Shown: one piece after another, positions 9,537 through 18,277 of the stretch | How positions within the stretch are numbered: position 1 is the stretch's first letter | Layout: each line of letters starts with the position of its first letter | Source of the DNA: Salinicola avicenniae | GTDB taxonomy: Bacteria > Pseudomonadota > Gammaproteobacteria > Pseudomonadales > Halomonadaceae | Direction: 5' to 3' | Assembly (NCBI RefSeq): GCF_023736115.1 | Contig: NZ_JAKQZC010000006.1 | Location: 310,001 to 374,000, forward strand | DNA: 64,000 nt | Translations under genes and position numbers: made by a program | Notes under the pieces: model-generated | The model's input: the letters and a program-made list of their open reading frames with translations, nothing else | Databases searched by the model: none | What the model was told of the DNA's origin: nothing

Positions 9537-10454
9537 TCACTCCACCTGCCAGCGCGAAATCAACGCTTCCCGCCGACGGATCGAGGTCACGGCACTGCCC
9601 CCGAGCTCGCTGGCCATCGTCGACAACAACATCTCGATCACCACAAACAGGCTGCTCATCGGATTGAAGAAGAACGGGCCTTCCGCACCGGCCAGCAGGG
9701 TCAGATCGGTCATCTCGGCCAGACGCGCCGACGGCTGATTGGTGAGCGCAAGCAATTGTGCTCCCTGTTCCAGGGCCTGCTGACAGTAGTCGACACTGAC
9801 GCGCGTCTCCGGTCGAAAGCTGATACCGACGACCAGATCCCCCGGTTCGAGTTCGCGGGCGGCCTCGAGATTGATTCCCCCCAACGAATCGATCAGCCGT
9901 ACGTCACTGCGCAGATAGCCGAGGTAGTAGCTCAGGTAGTGCGCGCCGGCAAAGCAGGCTCGCTGTCCGACCACGTGAACGCGATTGGCCGCGATCAGCG
10001 CCTGCGCGGCACTTGTCAGCCGGGTGTCATCGATGACCGAAACGGTATGCGACAGGTTGCGCTTTTCCTCCTGCCACAGCGCCTGGGAGCGCGAGAGCCC
10101 CCCGGCAACCCCCGGGATATCGTCGAGATCAAGCAGACGCTCAGCGCGCGTCGAAAAGAAAGCCCCCCCGGCCGCATCGGCACGAAATAGCCCTTGCAGC
10201 GGCTTGAAACCGGCCAGCCCCAGCGCGTGCGCCAAACGAGTCAGGCTGGAGGCGTTGACACCATGCTGTGCCGCGAGCGCGGAGATACTCAGCGTCGCCG
10301 CCGACTCGGGCTCGGCCAGCAATTTTTCTAGCAGCTTGAGTGCCCCAGGCGTCAGCCGGGGGCCTCCTGTCTCTCCGCGTCGCGCGGCAATGGCGGTTGC
10401 CTGCAACGAAGCGATGGAATTCGGTGGCAACGTGACTCCTGCACGGTCTGTCAT
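9537..10454 (-). CDS. MurR/RpiR-family transcriptional regulator with SIS domain
   Basis: 305 residues. The N-terminal RpiR-type helix-turn-helix is at about 35–100 (SISALAAQHGVNASSLTRLA). A sugar-isomerase (SIS) domain follows at about 130–270, with VHVVGQRACFAGAHYLSYYL and the GDLVVGISFRPET segment. Family members sense phosphosugars or related metabolites and control nearby catabolic genes. The only downstream gene in the same direction is the aminotransferase at 8088–9383, so an amino-sugar or amino-acid signal is possible but not shown. Confidence 0.88.
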   Translation of the reverse strand: MTDRAGVTLPPNSIASLQATAIAARRGETGGPRLTPGALKLLEKLLAEPESAATLSISALAAQHGVNASSLTRLAHALGLAGFKPLQGLFRADAAGGAFFSTRAERLLDLDDIPGVAGGLSRSQALWQEEKRNLSHTVSVIDDTRLTSAAQALIAANRVHVVGQRACFAGAHYLSYYLGYLRSDVRLIDSLGGINLEAARELEPGDLVVGISFRPETRVSVDYCQQALEQGAQLLALTNQPSARLAEMTDLTLLAGAEGPFFFNPMSSLFVVIEMLLSTMASELGGSAVTSIRRREALISRWQVE

Positions 10455-10610
10455 GACCGAGACCTCCTCGTCGTTACGTTCAGGCTACGCTGCTACACGC
10501 CAGCCTGCAATTTTATTTGCATATATGAAAATTATTTTGCATCCCTGTATTCCCTCTTGATCGCCCCCTGCGGTCTCGTGAAAGACTGGCCTTACGAAAA
10601 ACTGGATTCA

Positions 10611-10663
10611 TCATCGACGACTAGCCTCGTCATCGACGACTGGCCTCATCATCTACTATAGGC
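10611..10663. repeat. 19-nt tandem repeat (two full copies and a partial third)
   Basis: TCATCGACGACTAGCCTCG (10611–10629) is followed directly by TCATCGACGACTGGCCTCA (10630–10648), 17 of 19 identical, then by a decayed third copy beginning TCATCTACTATAGGC. A weaker related stretch (GACTGGCC) precedes it. It lies in the 314-bp gap between the divergent RpiR and DUF4174 genes. Nothing else in that gap was recognised apart from an AT-rich tract near 10505–10560 that may hold the RpiR promoter. Confidence 0.75.
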
Positions 10664-10768
10664 ATAACGCGTCGTCACGGGCTCAACGTGCACAACGACG
10701 TTTGGCCTATATGACAAAATGCGACGCGCCCTGATGGGGCTCTACGACAATCCGCCGGGAGACAGCGA

Positions 10769-11218
10769 ATGACAAGCAGACTGGCCGCCGCCGTGATGAT
10801 TGCCGGTGCACTGCTGACCAGTTCGGCATCAGCCGATGGCGGCAAGGATCCCGCCAACCCCTTGATCACCGATCGCGGGCAGTTCCGCCCGCTGATTCTG
10901 ATCACGCCTAACGAAACGCAACCCGCCTACCGCGAATTGCGGCAGCAACTGGAGGCCAGCCGCGACGCCTTCGAGGCGCGCGACATGCTGCTCTATACGA
11001 TCGAGGGTGACCACGGCACGCGCCTCGGCCAGGACATGACGCCCTATGAAACGCAGGCGCTATTGCAGGCGCTGGATATCGACCCGGCAAACGGCGTGAC
11101 CACGGTGCTGGTCGGCAAGGATGGCGGCAAAAAAGTGCAGCAGCGAGGCCATGTGTCGTTGCAGCAGATCTACGACACCATCGACCGTATGCCCATGCGC
11201 CGCCGCGAAGCTGAATGA
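10769..11218 (+). CDS. DUF4174 exported protein
   Basis: 149 residues with an N-terminal signal peptide (MTSRLAAAVMIAGALLTSS, cleavage near SASA). The mature part, RPLILITPNETQPAYRELR followed by a helical stretch and TTVLVGKDGGKKVQQRG, fits DUF4174, a small thioredoxin-like family of unknown function. No CxxC is present, so a redox role is not supported. It is a single gene, divergent from RpiR and convergent with pxpC. The ATG is preceded by GGGAGA. Confidence 0.82.
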   Translation: MTSRLAAAVMIAGALLTSSASADGGKDPANPLITDRGQFRPLILITPNETQPAYRELRQQLEASRDAFEARDMLLYTIEGDHGTRLGQDMTPYETQALLQALDIDPANGVTTVLVGKDGGKKVQQRGHVSLQQIYDTIDRMPMRRREAE

Positions 11219-11275
11219 GGTGGCATGGCCCGGACATCACGGCGCCAAGCGACGCCGTAACGGCCTAGTCGGGCG

Positions 11276-12208
11276 TTACTGCCACTCGCCGAGCTGCTTC
11301 AAGTAGGCGCGACGCGCCTGATGCGGCGTCGAGGGCGAGAGCTTCAGCGTGGTGCCCGGGGCGCACTGGGCCAGTTTCGCACAGGCCAGCGGCGAGAGCG
11401 CCCCAAGTCGCGGATAGCCGCCGATCGTCTGGCGGTCATTGAGCAGAATGATTGGCTGCCCATCCGGCGGCACCTGCACGGCACCGAGCGGAATGCCCTC
11501 CGAGACCATGCCGCCCAGCCCGCAGCGCAGCGCCGGACCGGTCAGCCTAACCCCCATGCGATCAGCCCGGGTATCAACCTGCCAGGTCTCGTTGAAGGCC
11601 GCGAACAGGCTGGCGCCGTCGAAATGGGCAATCTGCGCGCCCGTCACCAGTTCGAGAACGCTGTCGTCTGCCGGCATCGCCAACGACGCCGGCAATGTCC
11701 GGCAGCCGTCGACATTGGCGGCCGCGACCAAGCGATCGCCGACCTTCAGCGCGCTGCCATGGCCGTCAAGCCCCCCGAGCTGTTCGCGGGCGACGGTGGC
11801 CAGGCTACCCATGAACGGCTCGGCATCCACGCCGCCCGGCAGCGCCAGATAGGCCCGTAAACCGGCGTGCGGCTGATCAAAGGCAAGCACCTGCCCCTTC
11901 TCGATAAGGAAGCCGCCGCAGGCGTCCAGTGGCTGGCCATCCAGCGTAGCGCCGAGATCGGCACCCGCGATGGCCAGCCACTGGGTCGCCTCGGCACGCA
12001 GCGACAGGCCACCGACGGTGATTTCGATACCCGCGGCCTCTGGCGGGTTGCCGAGCAGCCAGTTGGCCCAGCCCAGGGAAACCCAGTCCAGGGCGCCGCC
12101 CTGTGTGACCCCCAGATGGCGTACGCCGAAACGCCCACCATCCTCGACCAGTGCCAACGGCCCCGTGCGCTCGACGAGCAGCGCCGCACCTTCAGTCTTC
12201 GCGTGCAT
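11276..12208 (-). CDS. pxpC: 5-oxoprolinase subunit C
   Basis: 310 residues matching the biotin-dependent carboxyltransferase/PxpC (KipA, AHS2) family: GPLALVEDGGRFGVRHLGVTQ near the N-terminus, then LSPLACAKLAQCAPG near the end. With PxpA and PxpB it performs ATP-dependent opening of 5-oxoproline (pyroglutamate) to glutamate in the cytosol. Its ATG overlaps the stop of pxpB by one base, so the genes are translationally coupled in the order pxpA–pxpB–pxpC. It is slightly shorter than the E. coli homologue but appears complete. Confidence 0.93.
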   Translation of the reverse strand: MHAKTEGAALLVERTGPLALVEDGGRFGVRHLGVTQGGALDWVSLGWANWLLGNPPEAAGIEITVGGLSLRAEATQWLAIAGADLGATLDGQPLDACGGFLIEKGQVLAFDQPHAGLRAYLALPGGVDAEPFMGSLATVAREQLGGLDGHGSALKVGDRLVAAANVDGCRTLPASLAMPADDSVLELVTGAQIAHFDGASLFAAFNETWQVDTRADRMGVRLTGPALRCGLGGMVSEGIPLGAVQVPPDGQPIILLNDRQTIGGYPRLGALSPLACAKLAQCAPGTTLKLSPSTPHQARRAYLKQLGEWQ

Positions 12209-12936
12209 CAGCGCTCCTCCAGCGGCGTGGTATCACCGCCCTGTTCGATAAAGACATCCCGACTGACCGCTTCGAAGCGCACCCGGTCGCCGGGGCGGAA
12301 AAGACTGATCTCCTCGCGTCCGCGATCGAACAGTTTCACGGCAGTCCGTCCCAGGATGTTCCAGCCACCCGGCGAGCGCATCGAGTAGATCGCGGTCTGG
12401 CGCTCGGCGATGCCGACACTGCCGGCCGCCACCTTCTGGCGTGGCGTCTTCAGCCGCGGCGTGGCCAGCGCCTCTTCGATCATGCCCATGAAGGCGTAGC
12501 CCGGCGTGAAGCCGAGCGCGAAAGCGCAGTAGTCTCGCGCGGTATGGCGGCGGATGATCTCGTCTTGATCGACCCCGAGCCGCTCGGCGATCGTTGCCAG
12601 CTCGGGGCCCACGCTCTCGTCGTACCAGACGGGAATGCGATGCTCGCGTCCCGTCTGCGTCGAAGCCGGCGCCAACCCCTCGAGCGCGGTATGGATACGA
12701 CGCTTCGCCTCAGCCTGGTCAAGACGGGCAATATCGTAGTGCACCAGCAGCGTGGTGTAGGACGGCACGAGGTCGACCAGAGCATCGCCGAGATGCGCAC
12801 GCAGGGCGCTGTCGGCAGCTAGAATCCAGGGCATGTGCGCTTCGTCGATGGCATCGAACAGACGCACCATCAGCGCATCCATGCCCACGGTCTCCAGCCG
12901 GGGAGTGAGGGCGGCGGAAATCGATAGGCGGCTCAT
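12208..12936 (-). CDS. pxpB: 5-oxoprolinase subunit B
   Basis: 242 residues of the PxpB/KipI (AHS1) family, recognised by [20 protein letters not shown], the central [12 protein letters not shown] and the conserved [10 protein letters not shown]. It forms the PxpBC complex that, with PxpA, hydrolyses 5-oxoproline. It overlaps pxpA by four bases (ATGA) and pxpC by one base, typical of a tight operon. In Bacillus the related KipI also inhibits a sporulation kinase; there is no sign of that role here. Confidence 0.93.
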   Translation of the reverse strand: MSRLSISAALTPRLETVGMDALMVRLFDAIDEAHMPWILAADSALRAHLGDALVDLVPSYTTLLVHYDIARLDQAEAKRRIHTALEGLAPASTQTGREHRIPVWYDESVGPELATIAERLGVDQDEIIRRHTARDYCAFALGFTPGYAFMGMIEEALATPRLKTPRQKVAAGSVGIAERQTAIYSMRSPGGWNILGRTAVKLFDRGREEISLFRPGDRVRFEAVSRDVFIEQGGDTTPLEER

Positions 12937-13685
12937 GCGTCGACCAACTGCCGGAAGGCGTCACGAATGGCCTGCACCGCTGCCACGGATTCCGCGTTGT
13001 CGCCGTGCACGCAGAGCGTGTCGGCCGGCAGCCGCAGCTCGCTGCCGTCGCTGGCGGTCAGCGGCTCGCCCTTGGCCAGCGCTACCGCCTGCGCGACGAT
13101 GACCTCGCGATCATGATGCACGGCGCCCGGCTGACGACGCGACACCAGATGGCCACGGGCGTCGTAGGCGCGGTCGGCAAAGGTCTCGAACCATAGCGTC
13201 ACGCCCATCTCTTCGGCCAGCGCGCGCGCCGGCGCGGGGTCGGCGGTGGACATGACCAACAGCGGCAGGCTGCGGTCATAGCGCGCTACCGCACGCATGG
13301 CGGCACGCAGCAGATCATGATTGCCGGCCATGTCGTTGTAGAGCGCGCCGTGAGGCTTGACATAGCTGACCCGGGTACCCTCGGCACGGCACATCGCTTC
13401 GAGCGCACCTATCTGATAGAGCATCAGATTCTCGACCTCTTCCGGCGAACAGGCCATCGAGCGGCGCCCGAAACCGGCGAGATCGGGATAGCCGGGATGG
13501 GCGCCGATACGCACGCCGTTGTCGCGGGCGAGGATGACGGTTCTGCGCATGACATCCGGATCGGACGCGTGGAAGCCACAGGCAATGTTGGCGCAGTCGA
13601 CGTACGGCATGGCTTGATCATCCAGCCCCAGCCGCCAATTGCCGAAACTTTCGCCCATGTCGCAGTTGAGCAGCGGAGCGCTCAT
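12933..13685 (-). CDS. pxpA: 5-oxoprolinase subunit A (LamB/YcsF family)
   Basis: 250 residues. The start at 13685 gives the family opening [16 protein letters not shown]; later signatures are [37 protein letters not shown] and [10 protein letters not shown]. PxpA is the 5-oxoproline hydrolase component that works with PxpBC. The frame extends upstream to 13814 but the extra residues are basic and not conserved. It is the first gene of pxpABC, divergent from a LysR gene 321 bp away, with a TRAP transporter beyond that. Confidence 0.95.
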   Translation of the reverse strand: MSAPLLNCDMGESFGNWRLGLDDQAMPYVDCANIACGFHASDPDVMRRTVILARDNGVRIGAHPGYPDLAGFGRRSMACSPEEVENLMLYQIGALEAMCRAEGTRVSYVKPHGALYNDMAGNHDLLRAAMRAVARYDRSLPLLVMSTADPAPARALAEEMGVTLWFETFADRAYDARGHLVSRRQPGAVHHDREVIVAQAVALAKGEPLTASDGSELRLPADTLCVHGDNAESVAAVQAIRDAFRQLVDA

Positions 13686-14006
13686 CGCGTTACCTCGTAT
13701 CGTTGTTGTAAAAGCGCGTTGTCTCGCAAGACCGCTCTGGGAAGATCGCAGTGGAGAGCGTTCTCGAGAGATCGCCGTCGCCGAGCATGATCGCCGGGCA
13801 GGCTGTAAAAGCACTTTAAGAAACCCGTGGCAATAGGGTCCAATCGTTTTTCACGATGCGAATTATCGGCGCAATCTTTCAAGTGCGAGGCCTCCGCAGT
13901 CGCCAACCGACGCCGATGCGGCAGGAGGAAAGTTGACGTTTGCGCCTCGGCACCGAAGAATCAGCGCTTCTCCTTCCTTCTTCTGCTGACGCTGACGGGA
14001 TCCGGC
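13686..14006. promoter_or_regulatory. divergent pxpABC/LysR control region with a LysR-like palindrome
   Basis: This 321-bp gap holds no gene I can support. It contains the perfect inverted repeat ATCGT-N5-ACGAT at 13843–13857, which fits the 15-bp T-N11-A dyad of LysR regulators. It also contains a direct repeat TGTAAAAGC at 13707–13715 and 13804–13812. Both are candidate binding sites for the LysR protein encoded at 14007. The repeats are seen; the function is inferred. Confidence 0.45.
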
Positions 14007-14963
14007 ATGTTCGATTTCAAGGAGCTCGAGGCCTTCGTTTGGGTGGTCCGCCTCGGCTCGTTTCGCAAGGTCGCCGCCCGCCTGCATCTGACCCAACCCT
14101 CCATTTCCGATCGCATCACGCGACTCGAAGCGGCGGTCGGCGACTCGCTGCTCGACCGTAGCGCCCGCCCCGTTCAGCCCACGCTACGCGGCCGCGAATT
14201 CTATGTTCACGCGGAGCGTCTGCTGGACAGCCGCGAAGAAGCCCTGCGCCTGTTCCAGAATCAGGATGACTTCTCCGGGACACTGCGGGTCGGTGTGATC
14301 GAAACCATCGCCCACAGCTGGTTCAGCGCCTTTCTGATGCGTCTGGCCGAGCGCCACCCACAGCTCACCATCGAGCTCACCGTGGATATCTCGCCGGTAT
14401 TGCACCAGCGTCTCGCCGACAACGATCTCGATCTGATCTTTGCCATGGATGGTGTCGCGCCGGGGCTGTCGGTCGAACAACTGCCGCTGGCGACCTACGA
14501 GATGGGCCTGTTCGTCGCGCCGCAGCATGCCGAGCGCCTGCGCCACGGCGGCAAGCGCGCGCTGGCTCGCTTTCCGTTCGTCTCGTTCACTCGTCAGGCC
14601 CGCCCTTACAGTGAGCTTGTCACCTATCTGGCCGAGCGCGGTCTGGACGAGCCCAAGATTCACTGCGCCAGCACGCTGATGACGATCGTGCGCATGAGCG
14701 TCGACGGCATCGGTATCGGCTCGCTGCCCGTCTCGACCGTCGCCGATGCCTGCGAACGAGGCGAGCTGGTGCGTCTCGGTCTGCCGACGCCCATGCCCGC
14801 CATGTATTACGATGCCATCTGGCGCACCGGCAACTATCCCAGCTTTTGCCGTGGCGTCACGCAGCTGGCGCAGGAGTGCGCCGCTCGCTATGCCGACCGC
14901 CACGTTGAGGATACCAATGTCCCTCAGGTGAAAGTCTGGCCCGATACTTCGGATAAGAATTAA
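14007..14963 (+). CDS. LysR-family transcriptional regulator (between pxpABC and TRAP genes)
   Basis: 318 residues. It starts with MFDFKELEAFVWVVRLGSFR and has a standard LysR helix-turn-helix (KVAARLHLTQPSISDRITRL) and effector domain. The upstream in-frame extension to 13827 is cysteine- and arginine-rich and unlike the family, so the ATG at 14007 is preferred. The gene points away from pxpABC and towards dctPQM, whose first gene begins 82 nt after its stop. It is well placed to control both, which would link 5-oxoproline use with uptake of a carboxylate. Confidence 0.9.
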   Translation: MFDFKELEAFVWVVRLGSFRKVAARLHLTQPSISDRITRLEAAVGDSLLDRSARPVQPTLRGREFYVHAERLLDSREEALRLFQNQDDFSGTLRVGVIETIAHSWFSAFLMRLAERHPQLTIELTVDISPVLHQRLADNDLDLIFAMDGVAPGLSVEQLPLATYEMGLFVAPQHAERLRHGGKRALARFPFVSFTRQARPYSELVTYLAERGLDEPKIHCASTLMTIVRMSVDGIGIGSLPVSTVADACERGELVRLGLPTPMPAMYYDAIWRTGNYPSFCRGVTQLAQECAARYADRHVEDTNVPQVKVWPDTSDKN

Positions 14964-15045
14964 CGATTGGACGATATCCTCGCGGAACTTGAAGAATGAG
15001 GTCGTCCGATGATTCCTTCAATCAATAACAACTCGGGGCCTGTCT

Positions 15046-16044
15046 ATGCGCGTACCCAACCTCTCTCTGCTGTCGCTGGCCGTGGCCGGTTCCCTCACCG
15101 CCGCCCTCCCGGCCTATGCCGCGGACTGGAACCTCGCCTCGCCCTACGGCGATGCCAGCTTCCACACCCAGAACACCAAGCAGTTTGCCGAGGATGTCGC
15201 GGAAGCGACCGACGGCGAGCTGAACATTACGGTACACAGCGGCGGCTCGCTGATCGGCCATGCCGAGATCAAGCCGTCGGTGCGCCGGGGCACCGTACAG
15301 GCGGGGGAAGTCTTCCTCTCCACGCTCTCCAACGAGTCACCGATCTACGAGGTCGACACCCTGCCGGGGCTGGCCACCAGCTACGCGGACGCCTACGACC
15401 TGTGGCAGGCCTCCAAGCCGATCATCACCCAGATGTTTGCCGAACAGGGGCTGATGCCGCTCTACGCCGTACCGTGGCCGTCTCAGGGCATCTACACCGA
15501 TTTCGAATTGACCGACGCTTCCCAGCTGGAAGGGCTGCGCGTGCGGGCGCCGAACATCAACACCCAGCGTTTCGTCGAGAACCTGGATGGCATTCCGACG
15601 CAGACGGAAGAGTCCGATATTCCGACCGCGTTCAGCACCGGCCGTGTCGACGCGATGATCACGTCGGTCTCCACCGGCGATTCGATGGCGGCGTGGGATT
15701 ACGTCTCGCACTTCAACAACGCCAACCTGTGGCTGCCGAAGAACATCGTCTTTGTCAACAAGCGTGCCTTCGACCGTCTCGATGAGTCATCGCAACAGGC
15801 CGTCCTCGCCGCTGCGGCCCAGGCCGAACGCCGCGGCTGGCAGATGAGCCAGGAAGACGGTGCCGAGAGCGCCGAGGCGCTGGAAGCGAACGGCATCACC
15901 ATCAGCGAGCCGAGCGAGGAGCTGCAGAGCCAGCTACAGGCCGCCGGCCAACAGTTGTTCGACGACTGGCGCGATCGCGCAGGCGACCAGGCGGAAGCGC
16001 TGGTCGATCGCTATCGCGAGCGTCAGGCCCAGCAGGGCGAGTAA
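15046..16044 (+). CDS. dctP: TRAP transporter solute-binding protein (DctP family)
   Basis: 332 residues with a signal peptide ending near ALPAYAADW. The mature part has the DctP features: HTQNTKQFAEDVAEATDGEL, a GRVDAMITS segment, and a VFVNKRAFDRLDESSQQAVL helix near the C-terminus. It captures an organic acid or related solute in the periplasm and hands it to DctQM. The conserved arginine region is GLRVRAPNIN. The ligand cannot be read from the sequence; the pxpABC neighbours make pyroglutamate a reasonable candidate. It is the first gene of dctPQM. Confidence 0.92.
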   Translation: MRVPNLSLLSLAVAGSLTAALPAYAADWNLASPYGDASFHTQNTKQFAEDVAEATDGELNITVHSGGSLIGHAEIKPSVRRGTVQAGEVFLSTLSNESPIYEVDTLPGLATSYADAYDLWQASKPIITQMFAEQGLMPLYAVPWPSQGIYTDFELTDASQLEGLRVRAPNINTQRFVENLDGIPTQTEESDIPTAFSTGRVDAMITSVSTGDSMAAWDYVSHFNNANLWLPKNIVFVNKRAFDRLDESSQQAVLAAAAQAERRGWQMSQEDGAESAEALEANGITISEPSEELQSQLQAAGQQLFDDWRDRAGDQAEALVDRYRERQAQQGE

Positions 16045-16117
16045 CCCCGCCCGCGCCCGTCATCCGCCGACGGTGGATGGCGGGCTCTTGCCTACCTATT
16101 GAACGTCGGTGAGTCCC

Positions 16118-16681
16118 ATGACTTTCAAACTCGACCCGCTCTACCGGCTAGGTGCCTGGGGTGCCGCCGCCTGCATGCTCGCGATCTGTGCCATGGTCAC
16201 GATCCAGGTGCTGTTGCGCTGCATCGATGCACTGCTCGTTGCCCTGGGCATCAGCCGGCTAGGCTACGAAATCAGCGGTCTCTCCGAGATTGCCGCCTAT
16301 CTTCTCGTCGGCGCGACATCGCTGAGTCTGGCCTACACGTTTACCCACCATGCGCACATTCGCGTGACCCTGCTCATCGCCCGCCTGCCGGCCGCCGTGC
16401 GCGCCTGGTTCGAGGTCGTCTGCCTGGCCATCGCGTTCGCGCTGAGTCTGCTGCTCGGCTGGGAACTGGTCGGCCTGGTCGGTGAAAGCCTCGAGTACGG
16501 CGATGTCTCCTCGGGGCTGATGGCGATTCCGTTATGGATTCCGCAGACCGTGCTGGTGGCCGGCCTCGTGCTCTTGGCCCTATCGCTTCTCGAAGCGCTG
16601 CTGGGCACGCTGCGCCAGGCCGTGACGGCGCCGTCGCGCTACGTAGCGCCCGGCGACAACGACGACTTCGGTGGCGAGTAG
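16118..16681 (+). CDS. dctQ: TRAP transporter small permease (DctQ family)
   Basis: 187 residues with four predicted membrane helices, as expected for DctQ. The typical LSEIAAYLLVGATSLSLAYT and HAHIRVTLLIARLP segments are visible. The ATG at 16118 is preferred over a GTG at 16109. It lies 73 nt after dctP and 112 nt before dctM and forms the small membrane subunit of the sodium-driven TRAP carrier. Confidence 0.9.
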   Translation: MTFKLDPLYRLGAWGAAACMLAICAMVTIQVLLRCIDALLVALGISRLGYEISGLSEIAAYLLVGATSLSLAYTFTHHAHIRVTLLIARLPAAVRAWFEVVCLAIAFALSLLLGWELVGLVGESLEYGDVSSGLMAIPLWIPQTVLVAGLVLLALSLLEALLGTLRQAVTAPSRYVAPGDNDDFGGE

Positions 16682-16793
16682 CTCGCCGTTTCACAACAAC
16701 ACCTGACGACGCGCTGCGCCGGCCCCTGGCCTGGAGCGCTCTGCTCCAGCGCCGAGGCCACACCAGCGACGCCCGATACCGAGGACTCGACTC

Positions 16794-18095
16794 GTGCTGA
16801 CGCTCAGTCTCGTTACGCTCTTCACCCTCGCGTTGCTGCTTGGCGGCGGCGTGTGGATCGCCTTTGCGCTACTCGGCACCGGCTGGGTCGCGCTGTCCGG
16901 CTTCTCTTCCTTCGAGGTCGGGCCGATTCTGGCCTCCGACTTCTGGGGCGCCAGCTATGGCTGGGATCTCACCGCCCTGCCGATGTTCGTATGGATGGGC
17001 GAAATCCTGTTCCGCTCCGGGCTCGCCGACAACATGTTCCGGGCGCTTTCCCCATGGCTCAACCGCCTGCCCGGCCGACTGCTGCACTCCAATATCATTG
17101 GTAGCGGCCTGTTCGCCGCGGTCTGCGGCTCCTCCGCGGCCACCTGCGCCACCGTCGGCAAGATGTCGCTGCCGGAACTCGAGCGCCGCGGCTACAGCGA
17201 GACGCTGGCCATGGGCACGCTGGCAAGCGCATCAACGCTGGGGCTGCTGATTCCGCCGTCGATCATGATGATCGTCTACGGCGTGGTGACCGAGCAATCG
17301 ATCTCGCGGCTATTCATGGCCGGGGTCGGTCCGGGCCTGCTGCTGCTCGCGCTGTTCATGGGTTACCTGGTGATCTGGTCGCTGACGGCGGGCCGCCACG
17401 GCGGCGCCGGTCACGCCGAACCACCCATGCCGTTTCTCGAGAAGGTCCGCAACAGCTGGCGACTCATTCCGCTGCTGCTGCTCATCGCCGGGATTCTCGG
17501 CAGCATTTACGGCGGCGTCGCCTCGCCTACCGAAGCCGCCGCCGTGGGCGTGGTGCTGTCGATGCTGATCGCACGCTGGAACGGTCACTTCAACAAGGCG
17601 ATCTTCCTCGAATCGATGTTCTCCGGGCTGCGCACATCGTGCATGATCGCCTTCATCATTGCCGGCGCCTCGTTCCTGTCGTCGGCAATGGAGTTCACGC
17701 ACCTGCCCCGCGAGCTGGCCAACGCGATTGCGGCGATGGGACTGTCGCCCAACGTGCTGCTGGTGATGCTGACCCTGTTCCTGCTGGTGCTGGGCTGCTT
17801 CCTCGACGGCATTTCGCTGATTCTGCTGGTGACCTCGATCATCATGCCGCTGGTCACCGCCGCCGGCATCGACCCGATCTGGTTCGGCATCTATCTGATC
17901 ATCGTGGTCGAGATCTCGCAGATCACGCCACCCGTGGGCTTCAACCTGTTCGTGATCCAGGGCCTGACCGGCAAGAATATCTTCACGATCGCCAAGGCCA
18001 CACTGCCGTTCTTCCTGCTGATGCTCGTCGCCATCGTGCTAATGCGAGTCTTCCCGGAGATCGTGCTCTATATACCGCAGGCCATGAGCGGCTGA
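16794..18095 (+). CDS. dctM: TRAP transporter large permease (DctM family)
   Basis: 433 residues, highly hydrophobic with about twelve helices. DctM signatures include AAVCGSSAATCATVGKMSLP, LASASTLGLLIPPSIMMIVY, YGGVASPTEAAAVGV and QITPPVGFNLFVIQG. The GTG at 16794 gives a start directly before the first helix. It is the transport subunit of the TRAP system and closes the operon; a strong hairpin terminator follows at 18133. Confidence 0.93.
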   Translation: MLTLSLVTLFTLALLLGGGVWIAFALLGTGWVALSGFSSFEVGPILASDFWGASYGWDLTALPMFVWMGEILFRSGLADNMFRALSPWLNRLPGRLLHSNIIGSGLFAAVCGSSAATCATVGKMSLPELERRGYSETLAMGTLASASTLGLLIPPSIMMIVYGVVTEQSISRLFMAGVGPGLLLLALFMGYLVIWSLTAGRHGGAGHAEPPMPFLEKVRNSWRLIPLLLLIAGILGSIYGGVASPTEAAAVGVVLSMLIARWNGHFNKAIFLESMFSGLRTSCMIAFIIAGASFLSSAMEFTHLPRELANAIAAMGLSPNVLLVMLTLFLLVLGCFLDGISLILLVTSIIMPLVTAAGIDPIWFGIYLIIVVEISQITPPVGFNLFVIQGLTGKNIFTIAKATLPFFLLMLVAIVLMRVFPEIVLYIPQAMSG

Positions 18096-18132
18096 GGCTT
18101 CCCCGCCCTGTCGGTGGCACTGCCCGACTCCG

Positions 18133-18169
18133 AAAAAGGCCCCGAACGCATGAGCGTCCGGGGCCTTTT
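18133..18169 (+). terminator. rho-independent terminator of dctPQM
   Basis: AAAAGGCCCCG (from 18134) pairs with CGGGGCCTTTT (to 18169) across a short loop that can extend the stem. It lies 38 nt after the dctM stop. The A-run on the left could also serve the minus strand. Confidence 0.88.
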
Positions 18170-18235
18170 GACGTATGAAGGGCGAGCACGATGCCATCAA
18201 GCCGGCACGATCAAGGCTCTTTGTTCAAGGCGCTC

Positions 18236-18277
18236 GACTATGACTATTTGATAAGGGCTATTCGAAAACGGCTATTC
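18236..18277 (-). repeat. 14-nt tandem repeat spanning the aldose dehydrogenase stop codon
   Basis: Read on the minus strand the units are GAATAGCCGTTTTC (18277–18264), GAATAGCCCTTATC (18263–18250) and AAATAGTCATAGTC (18249–18236). The first two share 12 of 14 bases; the third is more decayed. The TAG of the first unit is the stop codon of the dehydrogenase gene. Because 14 is not a multiple of three, the TAGs of the three units fall in the three different reading frames. Confidence 0.8.
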
